Below are positions 18,429 through 26,547 of a DNA stretch of 64,000 nt, one piece after another. Source of the stretch: Pelagerythrobacter marinus (GTDB lineage Bacteria; Pseudomonadota; Alphaproteobacteria; Sphingomonadales; Sphingomonadaceae); the NCBI RefSeq assembly GCF_009827515.1, contig NZ_WTYO01000002.1:434001-498000 (forward strand). The letters run 5' to 3'. The position numbers and the translations under genes were made by a program. Under the pieces are notes generated by a model that saw only the letters and a list, made by a program, of their open reading frames with translations, searched no databases and was not told where the DNA came from. Each line of letters starts with the position of its first letter. The stretch's first letter is position 1.

Positions 18429-19244
18429 ATGACTGCCCCTGCAAACCCGGCGGCGAACCTGCGCGCCCTGCCCTTGCCCGCCGGCGGCCATGGCGACGAT
18501 TACACGCTGCACTTGTCCATACCCGAAGGCGATATGCCCGCCGCCGGCTGGCCGCTCCTGCTCCTGCTGGAAGCACAGATGTGCATGGCCACCGCGGTCG
18601 AGACCATGCAGCGAATGGCCCGCCGCAGCGATGCCACCGGCGTGCGCGCGATGGCAGTGGCCGGCCTCGCGGCCCGCGATCCGGCGAACACGCAGGCCCG
18701 GCGGCGCGACTTCGCCACGCCCGGCGGCGGCGAAGGGCAACGGCAGGCGAACGGACAGGCACCGGCCTTCCTCGACTTCCTCGAGCGCACCGTTCTGCCG
18801 CAGCTCGACGAGGCAGCGCCGCTCGACGTCGCGCGCCGCACGCTCTTCGGCCACTCGCTGGCAGGCTACTTCACCCTCTGGTCGCTGGCGCAGCGCCCCG
18901 CGCTCTTCCATCGCCACGTCGCGCTCAGCCCCTCGATCTGGTGGGACCGCGAAGCGCTCTTCGCCGGGATCGACCGGATCGCCGAACTCGGCCCGCAAGC
19001 CTTCCTCGCGGCGGGCGAATGGGAAGGCGAACTGCCCCCGTGGCAGGCGGGCCTGCCGGGCAGCGAAAGCGCCCTCGAACGGCGCAAGTCGCGGCGCATG
19101 ACGGCCAATGCCCGCGACCTGGCCGAACGGATCGCCCGCCACCCGCGCGCGCGGGCCGAGTTCCACCTCTACCCGGACGAGGACCACGCCTCGATCGTCA
19201 CCGCCGCCATGCCCCGCGCCCTGCGCTTCGCCGCGCGTCCGTAA
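18429..19244 (+). CDS. IroE/Fes-like siderophore esterase
   Basis: 271-aa alpha/beta hydrolase. Catalytic serine in FGHSLAGYFTLWSL (near residue 142), followed by ALSPSIWW, and the C-terminal acid/His in YPDEDHASIV, the layout of the IroE/Fes trilactone esterases. No signal peptide is visible, so it should act in the cytoplasm on imported ferric siderophore, like Fes rather than periplasmic IroE. It is divergent from the binding-protein gene across a Fur-like box, which supports iron-linked expression. The product would be dihydroxybenzoyl-serine units. Confidence 0.8.
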   Translation: MTAPANPAANLRALPLPAGGHGDDYTLHLSIPEGDMPAAGWPLLLLLEAQMCMATAVETMQRMARRSDATGVRAMAVAGLAARDPANTQARRRDFATPGGGEGQRQANGQAPAFLDFLERTVLPQLDEAAPLDVARRTLFGHSLAGYFTLWSLAQRPALFHRHVALSPSIWWDREALFAGIDRIAELGPQAFLAAGEWEGELPPWQAGLPGSESALERRKSRRMTANARDLAERIARHPRARAEFHLYPDEDHASIVTAAMPRALRFAARP

Positions 19245-19277
19245 CGACCGGCGGCGAGCGCGTGCGCCACGGCGGGG

Positions 19278-20735
19278 TCACTCGCCGCCGGCCGCCGCGT
19301 CGGCCCGGGCGACGAAGGCGCGCGCGCGGGCAAGGAGGGCGTCGAGTTCGGCCCGATCGAACAGCCGGCCGCGCGCGATCACGGCGCGGATCCTGCGGGT
19401 ATTGCGGATATCGGCCAGCGGGTTTTCGTCGAGCAGCACGAGGTCGGCGCGCATTCCGGGGGCGATCCTTCCCGCCACGCCCGCTTCGCCGAGAAACTCC
19501 GCCGGGCCGAGCGTCGCGCTGCGAAGCGCCTCTGCCGGCGACAACCCGATCGAAACCAGCATTTCCAGCTCCTGGTGCAGGGCCTGGCCCCAGAACACCC
19601 CGGGCGCACCCGCGTCGGACCCGGCGAGCATCTTGACCCCCGCTGCATGCATGCGCCGCGCGGTCTCGCGCACCCACAGGTTGTAGCCGCGCCGCTGTTC
19701 GTCGCTGCCCTGCACGAGGTCGAAAGTGGCCTTGGCCCTGTGCCAGTAGGCGCGCTCTCCCGGGTGGAGATAGGCCGCCATCGGATCGCCGTGCCACGCC
19801 CCGGCCCCCATCTCGCCCGGCAGGCGGTGCAGGACCAGCGTCGGCGTCAGCCAGGTGTCGCTTCGCGCCAGGAGATCGATCGCGGCCGCGCACTCGGCCG
19901 GGGCGGTGCTTTCGACCAGCGCCTCTATCAGGGGAAAGAGGCGCGGCTCCTCCGACAGGGCCTGGCGCACGACCTGCGGGCGCAAGATATCCTCGCGCGC
20001 CGAGCAGGCCTCCAGGTAGTTGCCGCCGCCCAGATGCTCGATGCTGTCCTGGCCCAGCCGGACCGCCTCGCCGGCGGAAACCGCGACCGGCACGTGGCCG
20101 TAAACCGGCAGGCCCAGCGATCGCGCCTCGTCGACCAGGGCCAGGTATGCATCGCGTGGGATCAGGTCGTAAGGCTTGATGAACTGCGCCCCGCGCGCGG
20201 CCGCGAGCCGAACGAACTGCCGCGCCCTTTCCGGCGTATCGGTCGCGGCGGCGGGATTGTCGGCCTTGCCATTGGCAAAGACGCTGCCCCCTACCACCCG
20301 CGGACCGGCGAGCAGCCCGGCGGCAATGTCGGCTTCGCGCCGGCGCGCGTCGGCAAGCGAGCTGGAAAGCTCCCAGCACGGTGCCAGGCAATCGCCCAGG
20401 AGATCGCGAACGCCGATCACCCCGTGCGCCAGGAACAGGGGGAACAGCACCGCGCGGGTCGTCTCGTCGGACGAGGTATGGACGTGCATGTCCCACAGGC
20501 CGGGGATGAGATATCCCCCTGCCCCGTCGACCACGCGCGCCGCACCGTCCGGCGCGAGCGTGCCCGCTTCGCCCACCGCCGCGATCTGCCCGCCCCGGAT
20601 CAGCACGGCCCGATCCGCGCGAACCTCGCCGCGTGCGACGTCGATGACGCTGACGTTGTCGATCAGGATGGCCCGCGCATTGCCCGGCGCGGCGAGAACG
20701 AACAGGACGATGCAGACAAGCTGGCGCCACCTCAT
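19278..20735 (-). CDS. Secreted amidohydrolase (imidazolonepropionase-like)
   Basis: 485 aa; residues 1-21 form a signal peptide (LFVLAAPGNARA). TIM-barrel metal-dependent amidohydrolase: the first metal motif is WDMHVHTS, a likely bridging Lys is in AQFIKPYDL, His in VYGHVPVAVS and IEHLGGG, and the last metal Asp in MLAGSDAGAPG, ending with GMRADLVLLDENPLADI, the usual composite-domain signature. Such enzymes hydrolyse cyclic amides or peptides; the substrate is unknown. It converges on the siderophore esterase with a 33-bp gap. Whether it belongs functionally to the siderophore locus cannot be told from sequence. Confidence 0.8.
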   Translation of the reverse strand: MRWRQLVCIVLFVLAAPGNARAILIDNVSVIDVARGEVRADRAVLIRGGQIAAVGEAGTLAPDGAARVVDGAGGYLIPGLWDMHVHTSSDETTRAVLFPLFLAHGVIGVRDLLGDCLAPCWELSSSLADARRREADIAAGLLAGPRVVGGSVFANGKADNPAAATDTPERARQFVRLAAARGAQFIKPYDLIPRDAYLALVDEARSLGLPVYGHVPVAVSAGEAVRLGQDSIEHLGGGNYLEACSAREDILRPQVVRQALSEEPRLFPLIEALVESTAPAECAAAIDLLARSDTWLTPTLVLHRLPGEMGAGAWHGDPMAAYLHPGERAYWHRAKATFDLVQGSDEQRRGYNLWVRETARRMHAAGVKMLAGSDAGAPGVFWGQALHQELEMLVSIGLSPAEALRSATLGPAEFLGEAGVAGRIAPGMRADLVLLDENPLADIRNTRRIRAVIARGRLFDRAELDALLARARAFVARADAAAGGE

Positions 20736-20825
20736 GACGGCGAAGCTATGGCACGGCGCCCTGGCTGTCCATCCGCCGGCCGCGCGGGCAAGTGCAAGCC
20801 GGGAGGTGCAGGCCGGCGGGAGGGA

Positions 20826-21227
20826 TCAGTTCGCGGGCGGCCGGTTGGCGAGGCTTTCCACCACCCCGCAATCGCCGATCCTGCGTCCGCCGCAGGCGGC
20901 CAGCATGCCGCTCAACTGCGCGCGCATCGCCTCCAGGTCCCCGATCCGGCGGTCCACTTCCTCGATCTGCGACTGGACCATGCGATCGACATCGGCGCAG
21001 GGCGTATCGGCGTCTGCCGACAGGGCGAGCAGGGCGCGGACCTGCGCCATGCTGAAGCCCAGGCCTCGCGCGCGCCGGACGAAAGTCAGCGTCGCCAGGT
21101 GTTCGGGTGAATAGTCGCGATAGTTGTTGTCGGCGCGGTCGGCAGCCGGAATGATCCCCTCGCGCTCGTAATAGCGGATGGTCTCCACGCTCGTGCCCGT
21201 CGCCCTTGCCAGTTCGCCGATACGCAT
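20826..21227 (-). CDS. CadR/PbrR-like MerR-family metal regulator
   Basis: 133-aa MerR activator. N-terminal winged helix (IGELARATGTSVETIRYYEREGI), a dimerisation coiled coil, and cysteines at 77, 112 and 120, closely matching the Cys77/Cys112/Cys119 metal triad of CadR and PbrR. The His-rich tail seen in some CadR proteins is absent, so preference among Cd, Pb and Zn is not decided. It is divergent from the CDF exporter gene and the operator in the shared intergenic region has the CadR/PbrR-type sequence. Likely autoregulated. Confidence 0.9.
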   Translation of the reverse strand: MRIGELARATGTSVETIRYYEREGIIPAADRADNNYRDYSPEHLATLTFVRRARGLGFSMAQVRALLALSADADTPCADVDRMVQSQIEEVDRRIGDLEAMRAQLSGMLAACGGRRIGDCGVVESLANRPPAN

Positions 21228-21230
21228 TGC

Positions 21231-21261
21231 TTGACCCTGTAGTTGCTACAGGGTGCATATG
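21231..21261 (+). promoter_or_regulatory. MerR-type promoter with perfect CadR/PbrR-like operator
   Basis: ACCCTGTAG and its exact complement (21234-21242 and 21246-21254) flank a 3-bp centre. They sit between a -35 TTGACC (21231-21236) and a -10 CATATG (21256-21261) separated by 19 bp, the over-long spacer that MerR-family activators untwist. The layout drives the CDF gene on the plus strand and fixes the translation start downstream of the -10. Confidence 0.85.
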
Positions 21262-21294
21262 GCGCCGCGACTCGACGTTGCAAAGGGAAGCGGC

Positions 21295-21915
21295 ATGGAA
21301 AAATCCTGCTGCCAGGCATCCGGAACCGCGCCGACAGCGCACGACGACCCGCGCTGGCGGGCGATCCTGTGGCTCGCGCTGCTCGCCAATGCGGCGATGT
21401 TCGCGCTGGAGATGGTGGCCGGCCTCGCCGCCGATTCGCGCGCGCTGCAGGCCGATGCGCTCGATTTCCTCGGCGATGCAGCCAATTACGCGATCAGCCT
21501 GGGGGTGGCCGGGCTGGCGCTGGCCTGGCGCGCCCGGGCCGCCCTGGTGAAGGCCGCGACGATGCTCGCCTTCGGTCTCTGGGTCCTCAGCTACGCGGTG
21601 CACGGCCTGGTCGTCGGTTCGGCCCCGCAGGCGCAGACCATGGGCCTGGTCGGCGCGCTGGCGCTGGCGGTCAACCTGACAGTCGCGCTCCTCCTGTTCC
21701 GCTATCGCGGCGGCGATGCCAACATGCGGTCCGTCTGGATCTGTTCGCGCAACGACGCGATCGGCAACCTCGCCGTGCTCGCGGCTGCGGCCGGCGTGTT
21801 CGGGACCGGCCGCGCCTGGCCCGATCTGCTGGTGGCCACCCTTGTCGCTGGCCTCGCGATCTGGGGCAGCGCGCAAGTCTTCACCCAGGCGCGGCGCGAG
21901 CTGGCCCATGGCTGA
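21295..21915 (+). CDS. CDF-type heavy-metal efflux protein without C-terminal domain
   Basis: 206-aa inner-membrane protein with six hydrophobic segments. Start chosen at ATG 21295 (AAGGGAAG just upstream) because the earlier in-frame starts lie within the promoter -10 or operator. Cation diffusion facilitators normally carry HxxxD in helices 2 and 5; here helix 2 has D-F-L-G-D and helix 5 has C-S-R-N-D, so the tetrahedral site would be Asp/Asp/Cys/Asp. A CC pair lies at residues 5-6, and the usual cytoplasmic C-terminal domain is missing. Regulated by the divergent CadR/PbrR-like protein, so a soft metal such as Cd or Pb is likely. Confidence 0.85.
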   Translation: MEKSCCQASGTAPTAHDDPRWRAILWLALLANAAMFALEMVAGLAADSRALQADALDFLGDAANYAISLGVAGLALAWRARAALVKAATMLAFGLWVLSYAVHGLVVGSAPQAQTMGLVGALALAVNLTVALLLFRYRGGDANMRSVWICSRNDAIGNLAVLAAAAGVFGTGRAWPDLLVATLVAGLAIWGSAQVFTQARRELAHG

Positions 21916-22270
21916 AGATCGCCCCGCCCGCATCGCCCGCTTCCTTGCAGGCGAATACCGCGCTGCCCGGACCGCCGAGCAGGCCGGCGACATCGCGGCC
22001 GCCTGGCGCCACCTCGAACGCGCGCATGTCGTCGCCCAGGCGCGACCGATCCCGCATTGCCGATCGCACTGGGCCATGCTGCGCCTCGCGCTGCGCCTGC
22101 GCGACTGGCGCGAGGCGGCCGGGCAAGCCATACGGCTGACGCTCGCCCCGATCGGCAACCTCACCGGCCGCCTGCCCCCGGGCAACGTCGGCCGCGCCCG
22201 GGTGAGCGCCTTCGCCCCGATGGCGATCCCGCCCGACCTCGAGGCCATCCTCCACCCGGAATCGCGCTGA
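21908..22270 (+). CDS. DUF3703 family protein
   Basis: 120-aa soluble protein overlapping the CDF gene by 8 bp. It contains the DUF3703 hallmarks HLERAHVVAQ, HCRSHWAMLRLALRLRDWREAAGQ, LTLAPIGNLTGRLPPGN and AFAPMAIPPDL. Function is not established; the family is, to my knowledge, often linked to metal-efflux genes, and the conserved His and Cys residues (HVVAQ, HCRSH) could bind metal. Probably co-transcribed with the CDF gene and the downstream TonB receptor. Confidence 0.85.
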   Translation: MAEDRPARIARFLAGEYRAARTAEQAGDIAAAWRHLERAHVVAQARPIPHCRSHWAMLRLALRLRDWREAAGQAIRLTLAPIGNLTGRLPPGNVGRARVSAFAPMAIPPDLEAILHPESR

Positions 22271-22317
22271 CCGGCGCCCTTCCTTTTCCCTCCCGCAGAT
22301 CAGAAAGCCCTTCCCCC

Positions 22318-24321
22318 GTGACATCTCCGTTCGGTTCGTTCCTCCTCGCCGGCGTCGCCTGCGCCGTTTCGCTCGCCCCCTCCCCCTCCCCCGCCCAGGC
22401 CCAGCCCGAGGCCCGCGAGGGCGCCCAAGCGGTTGGCGACGACCACCACGGCGAAGCGAGCGACCACGGCGACGTCATCATCGTCCAAGGCACCCGTTCG
22501 GGCCGCCGCGTGCAGGACGAACCGATCCGGGTCGAAGTGATCGCGGGGGAGGAGATCGAGGAGAAGGCGATCATGCGCCCCGGCAACATCGCCATGCTGG
22601 TGAACGAGACCGGGGGCGTGCGCGTGCAGGTCACCTCCCCCGCGCTGGGCGCAGCCAATATCCGCATCCAGGGGCTGGAGGGCCGCTATACCCAGCTGCT
22701 TGCCGACAACCTGCCGCTCTACGGCGGGCAGGCGGCATCGCTCGGCCTGCTGCAGATCCCGCCGACCGATCTCGCGCAAGTGGAAGTGATCAAGGGTTCC
22801 GCCTCCGCGCTCTACGGCGCCTCCGCGCTGGGCGGGGTTATCAATCTCGTGTCCAAGCGGCCCGGCGATGCTTTCGAGGCCGAAGTGCTCGCCAATGCGA
22901 CCACGCGCGGGGGGCAGGACGTCACGGCCTATCTCGCCGGGCCGGTGGGCGCCGATACCGGCCTGTCGCTGACCGCGGGAGCGCACCGCCAGGACGGGCA
23001 GGACCTCGACGGCGACGGCTGGTACGACATGGCCGGCTACGACCGGGTGACGGCGCGGCCGCGGATGCAATGGACCGGCGCGGACGGTTCGTCGCTCTAC
23101 CTCACGCTCGGCGCAATGGCGGAGGAACGCGCCGGCGGCACCCTGCCCGGCCGGACCGCGCCCGACGGCCGTGCCTTCGCGCAGCTCCAGGACACCGAGC
23201 GCCTCGATGGCGGCCTCGTCGCGCAGACGCCGCTCTCGGGCTTGGTCACGCTCAACCTGCGCGCTTCGGCCATGCGGCAGGACCATCTCCATCGCTACGG
23301 CGACGTGGTGGAGGACGATCGCCACACCAACCTGTTCGGCGAGGCCTCCGTCGCCGCCACCGACGGGGCGACCGCCTGGGTCGCGGGGGTGGCATTCCAG
23401 CAGGACCGCTTCCGTTCGGCGACCTTCCCGGACTTCGACTACAGCTACGACGTGCCCGCCCTGTTCGCGCAAGTGGAGCAGGAAGCGGCGCCGGACCTGA
23501 CGCTGGCGGCGAGCGGTCGGGCCGATTTTCACGACGTCTTCGGCACGCGCTTCAGCCCCCGCCTTTCCGCGCTCTACCGCCCTGGCCGGTGGACGGTGCG
23601 CGGATCGTTCGGCGGCGGGTTCTTCGCCCCGACGCCATTCGTCGACGCGATCGAGGCAGCCGGTCTCTCGCGCCTGGAGCCGCCGCGCGACCTGGCGGCG
23701 GAAACCGCGCGCACCGCCTCGCTCGACGTCGGGTATGCCGATGGCCCCTGGGAAACCAACGTCACGCTTTTCGGTGCCGATATCGACAACGCCACCCGGC
23801 TGGAGGAGATTGCGAGCGACCGGGTTCGCCTGGTGAATGTCGCCGGGACGACGCGGGTTCGCGGGTCGGAGGTTCTCCTACGCTTCCGCCAGGACGGCTT
23901 CACCGTGACCGGCAGCTATGTCTTCGTCGATGCGAGCGAACCCGATCCTTCGGGAATGGGGCGGCGCGAAGTCCCGCTGACGCCGAAGCACAGCGCCGGG
24001 CTGGTGGGCATGTGGGAAGAGCATGGCAAGGGCCGCATCGGGATAGAGGCCTATTACACCGGCGGGCAGGCGCTGGAAGACAATCCCTACCGCACGCGGT
24101 CGCGCCCCTATCTCCACCTCGGCCTGCTGGGCGAGATCGCGCTCGGCCGGGTGAGCCTGTTCGTCAACGCGGAAAACCTGCTCGACGTGCGCCAGACCAG
24201 GCACGATCCGCTACTGCTGCCGCGGCGAGCGGCGAGCGGGCAATGGACCGTCGATGCCTGGGCCCCGCTGGAAGGCTTCATCCTGAACGGCGGGTTCCGC
24301 CTGCGCTTCGGCGGGCACTGA
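22318..24321 (+). CDS. TonB-dependent receptor, likely metal-linked
   Basis: 667 aa. The frame is open upstream into the DUF3703 gene, but GTG 22318 starts a good signal peptide (LAGVACAVSLAPSPSPAQAQ). Directly after it is a His/Asp-rich patch DDHHGEASDHGD, then TonB-box-like VIIVQGTRSG, a plug domain with IRIQGLEGRYTQLLADNLP and VIKGSASALYGASALGGVINLVSKRP, and a 22-strand-type barrel. The gene lies 47 bp downstream of DUF3703 in the metal-regulated cluster. It may import a metal complex or a cobalamin-like ligand (the plug is BtuB/colicin-receptor-like); the substrate is not known. Confidence 0.85.
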   Translation: MTSPFGSFLLAGVACAVSLAPSPSPAQAQPEAREGAQAVGDDHHGEASDHGDVIIVQGTRSGRRVQDEPIRVEVIAGEEIEEKAIMRPGNIAMLVNETGGVRVQVTSPALGAANIRIQGLEGRYTQLLADNLPLYGGQAASLGLLQIPPTDLAQVEVIKGSASALYGASALGGVINLVSKRPGDAFEAEVLANATTRGGQDVTAYLAGPVGADTGLSLTAGAHRQDGQDLDGDGWYDMAGYDRVTARPRMQWTGADGSSLYLTLGAMAEERAGGTLPGRTAPDGRAFAQLQDTERLDGGLVAQTPLSGLVTLNLRASAMRQDHLHRYGDVVEDDRHTNLFGEASVAATDGATAWVAGVAFQQDRFRSATFPDFDYSYDVPALFAQVEQEAAPDLTLAASGRADFHDVFGTRFSPRLSALYRPGRWTVRGSFGGGFFAPTPFVDAIEAAGLSRLEPPRDLAAETARTASLDVGYADGPWETNVTLFGADIDNATRLEEIASDRVRLVNVAGTTRVRGSEVLLRFRQDGFTVTGSYVFVDASEPDPSGMGRREVPLTPKHSAGLVGMWEEHGKGRIGIEAYYTGGQALEDNPYRTRSRPYLHLGLLGEIALGRVSLFVNAENLLDVRQTRHDPLLLPRRAASGQWTVDAWAPLEGFILNGGFRLRFGGH

Positions 24322-24344
24322 AGGCTCAGCGGGCTGGCGGCGCG

Positions 24345-25364
24345 TCAGTCCGCCCCGTCCGGCAATCCGAGGAAGCGCGCGGCATTGTCGTGCAATATCG
24401 CCTTCTTCTGTTCGAAAGTCAGGAAGGGGGCATCGTTGATGGCATCGATTCCCTCTCCGATCGCACCGGGCCAGACCATCTGGTCCGAACCGAACATGAT
24501 CCGGTCGGAATATCCTGCTCTCACCAGGCTTTCGAGATAGGCGTAATACTCCGCCCGCGGGATCTGGAACTGCAGGACCGCGGTATCGACCATCAGCTGC
24601 GGGTAGAGGTAGAGCATGGCCTTCATGTCGTCGAGGAAAGGGTATCCCGCGTGCATGACGAAGATCCGCAGCCGGGGGTGCCTGCGCAGCACCGGGTCGA
24701 GCTCCAGCGGGCTCATCGCGCGAAACTCGGGATAGAGCGCGGCCGCGCCCGGGGGGCCGATGCCGAGGTGGATGCCGACCGGCAGTTCCTCGCGCTCGGC
24801 CATTTCCCAGTAAGGCGCCATGCGCGGATCGCCCGGGGCGATCCCGGCATACTGGTTGACGATCTCGGAAAGCGCGACCCGCGTGCCCAGCCTTTGCCGC
24901 TCCGCCAGGTCTTCCGGCGAAGGCGTGCTGTCCGACGGGAGGTAGAACTTGGTCGAGGGCCAGAAGAGGTCGGGCGCCGTTTCGACCCAGTCGTCGAGGT
25001 ATTCCGCCGGGCCGCTCACCAGCCCGCGCACGTTGTACCGGCGCATCTGCTCGATCGTCAGGTCGCGCAGCGCGGCATCGCTGGGCGCCCCGACCAGCGG
25101 ATCGTCGCACGGCGGGTCGAGCCCGCGCTCCACGAGCGCTCGCCGCCAGTCGCCCCGCGCATCGAAGTTCATCCGGTGAAGCGGCCCCTCCTTCGGACAG
25201 ATCGACTGCCCCGGCGGCCCGATCTGGCCCGCGCTGTCCGCATGGAGATGGACGTCGATCACCGGCCCTTCATAACGCGAAGGCTCCGCCGCCTGGCGAC
25301 CGTGGGCCGCCACCGCGAAAAGCAGCGCAGCCGCCGTGGCAATGCCTGTACCGAGCTTGGCCAT
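24345..25364 (-). CDS. Secreted amidohydrolase_2 family metal-dependent hydrolase
   Basis: 339 aa from ATG 25364, chosen because GGAG is six bases upstream (ATG 25370 is too close to it). Residues 1-25 are a signal peptide. TIM-barrel motifs: VIDVHLHAD at the N-terminus, VGIHLGIGPPG, IFVMHAGYPFLDD and the metal Asp in IMFGSDQMVWPG. Members of this family act as decarboxylases or hydrolases on aromatic or cyclic substrates; the actual substrate is unknown. It converges on the TonB receptor (23-bp gap) and its upstream region faces the sulfur module. Confidence 0.8.
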   Translation of the reverse strand: MAKLGTGIATAAALLFAVAAHGRQAAEPSRYEGPVIDVHLHADSAGQIGPPGQSICPKEGPLHRMNFDARGDWRRALVERGLDPPCDDPLVGAPSDAALRDLTIEQMRRYNVRGLVSGPAEYLDDWVETAPDLFWPSTKFYLPSDSTPSPEDLAERQRLGTRVALSEIVNQYAGIAPGDPRMAPYWEMAEREELPVGIHLGIGPPGAAALYPEFRAMSPLELDPVLRRHPRLRIFVMHAGYPFLDDMKAMLYLYPQLMVDTAVLQFQIPRAEYYAYLESLVRAGYSDRIMFGSDQMVWPGAIGEGIDAINDAPFLTFEQKKAILHDNAARFLGLPDGAD

Positions 25365-25487
25365 GTGCATCTCCTGCCCGGCAGCTTGCCATAACGCGGC
25401 GAGATTACAATCCGCTCGCTGCGGGCAGGCCCGGTGGCAAAACGCACCGAACAACCGGCCCGCGGATTGTGTCATTTGCAAGAACGG

Positions 25488-25501
25488 GGGTAGATCTACC
25501 C
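25488..25501. promoter_or_regulatory. 14-bp perfect palindrome upstream of sulfur module
   Basis: GGGTAGATCTACCC is a perfect palindrome 113 bp before the first gene of the sulfur module. The same 244-bp divergent intergenic region also holds a separated inverted repeat, ACAATCCGC (25407-25415) with GCGGATTGT (25462-25470). Either could be an operator; no recognised BigR/SqrR gene is adjacent. Confidence 0.35.
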
Positions 25502-25614
25502 GTGCCGGGGCACCCGGGCGGCCGTGGCAGGCCGCCGGGCCGCAGGCGCCGCCACGACGGCGAAACCCATTGCGCGCTGCGGCGTTGGCAGATCGAGGAG
25601 GCGAGATCGTTATC

Positions 25615-26547
25615 ATGGACAGCCCGGACCCGGCGCTATCGCGCGCCGCCGAGATCATCGAACAGGCCAGCGGCGACAAGTCGGCTCGCCCCTCGATCGC
25701 GGGGTTCTTCGACGAGGCGACGAATACCGTGACTTACGTCGTCCACGACCCCGCATCGGGCGAAGGCGCGATTATCGACTCGGTGCTCGATTTCGAAGCC
25801 GCTTCCGGCCGGACATCCAACGGGCCGGCGGACCTGGTGATCGAATACGTGCGCAGGCACGAGCTGAAGATCGCGTGGATCCTGGAAACGCATGCCCACG
25901 CCGATCATATCTCCGCGGCGCCTTACCTCCAGGAACGGCTGGGCGGGAAGCTCGGCATCGGGCGCGAGATCATTCGCGTGCAGGAAGTCTTCGGCAAGCT
26001 GTTCAACGCGGGTACCGACTTCGAGCGCGACGGGTCGCAGTTCGATCACCTGTTCGAGGACGGCGAAACCATCGCCCTCGGCGCGATCGAGGGGATCGTC
26101 CTGCACGTTCCCGGTCACACCCCCGCGGACATGGCGTTTATATTCGGCGATGCCGCCTTCGTCGGCGACACGATCTTCATGCCCGATTTCGGGACTGCGC
26201 GCGCAGACTTCCCCGGGGGCGACGCGGCCCAGCTCTATCGCTCGATCCGGCGGCTGCTCTCGCTCCCCGACGAAACCCGCCTGTTCCTGTGCCACGATTA
26301 CAAGGCGCCCGGCCGCGACGAATACGCATGGGAAACGACGGTCAGGCAGCAACGCGAAGAGAACGTTCACGTCCGCGACGGGGTGACCGAGGAAGAGTTC
26401 GTGGCAATGCGGACCGGGCGCGACCGGCAGCTGGCCATGCCGAAGCTCATCATGCCCTCGGTCCAGGTCAATATCCGCGGCGGACGCCTGCCCGATCCCG
26501 AGGACAACGGGGTCAGCTACATCAAGATACCGGTGAACGCGGTATGA
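25615..26547 (+). CDS. Metallo-beta-lactamase-fold persulfide dioxygenase-like protein (Blh type)
   Basis: 310-aa cytoplasmic protein. The frame is open upstream but homology begins at MDSPDPALS; a GGAGG lies about 15 bases upstream, further than ideal. Metal motif THAHADHISAAPYL (residues about 92-98), then HVPGHTPAD, AFVGDTIFMPDFG and FLCHDYKAPG supply the remaining ligands. This is the ETHE1/Blh subgroup, which oxidises glutathione persulfide to sulfite. It starts a coupled run with two YeeE genes (ATGA overlap), matching sulfide/thiosulfate detoxification gene sets. Confidence 0.85.
   Translation: MDSPDPALSRAAEIIEQASGDKSARPSIAGFFDEATNTVTYVVHDPASGEGAIIDSVLDFEAASGRTSNGPADLVIEYVRRHELKIAWILETHAHADHISAAPYLQERLGGKLGIGREIIRVQEVFGKLFNAGTDFERDGSQFDHLFEDGETIALGAIEGIVLHVPGHTPADMAFIFGDAAFVGDTIFMPDFGTARADFPGGDAAQLYRSIRRLLSLPDETRLFLCHDYKAPGRDEYAWETTVRQQREENVHVRDGVTEEEFVAMRTGRDRQLAMPKLIMPSVQVNIRGGRLPDPEDNGVSYIKIPVNAV

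Noticed and set aside
21253-21294. GTG 21253 or ATG 21259 as start of the CDF exporter
   Set aside because: Both lie within the operator or -10 element; the ribosome site AAGGGAAG supports ATG 21295.
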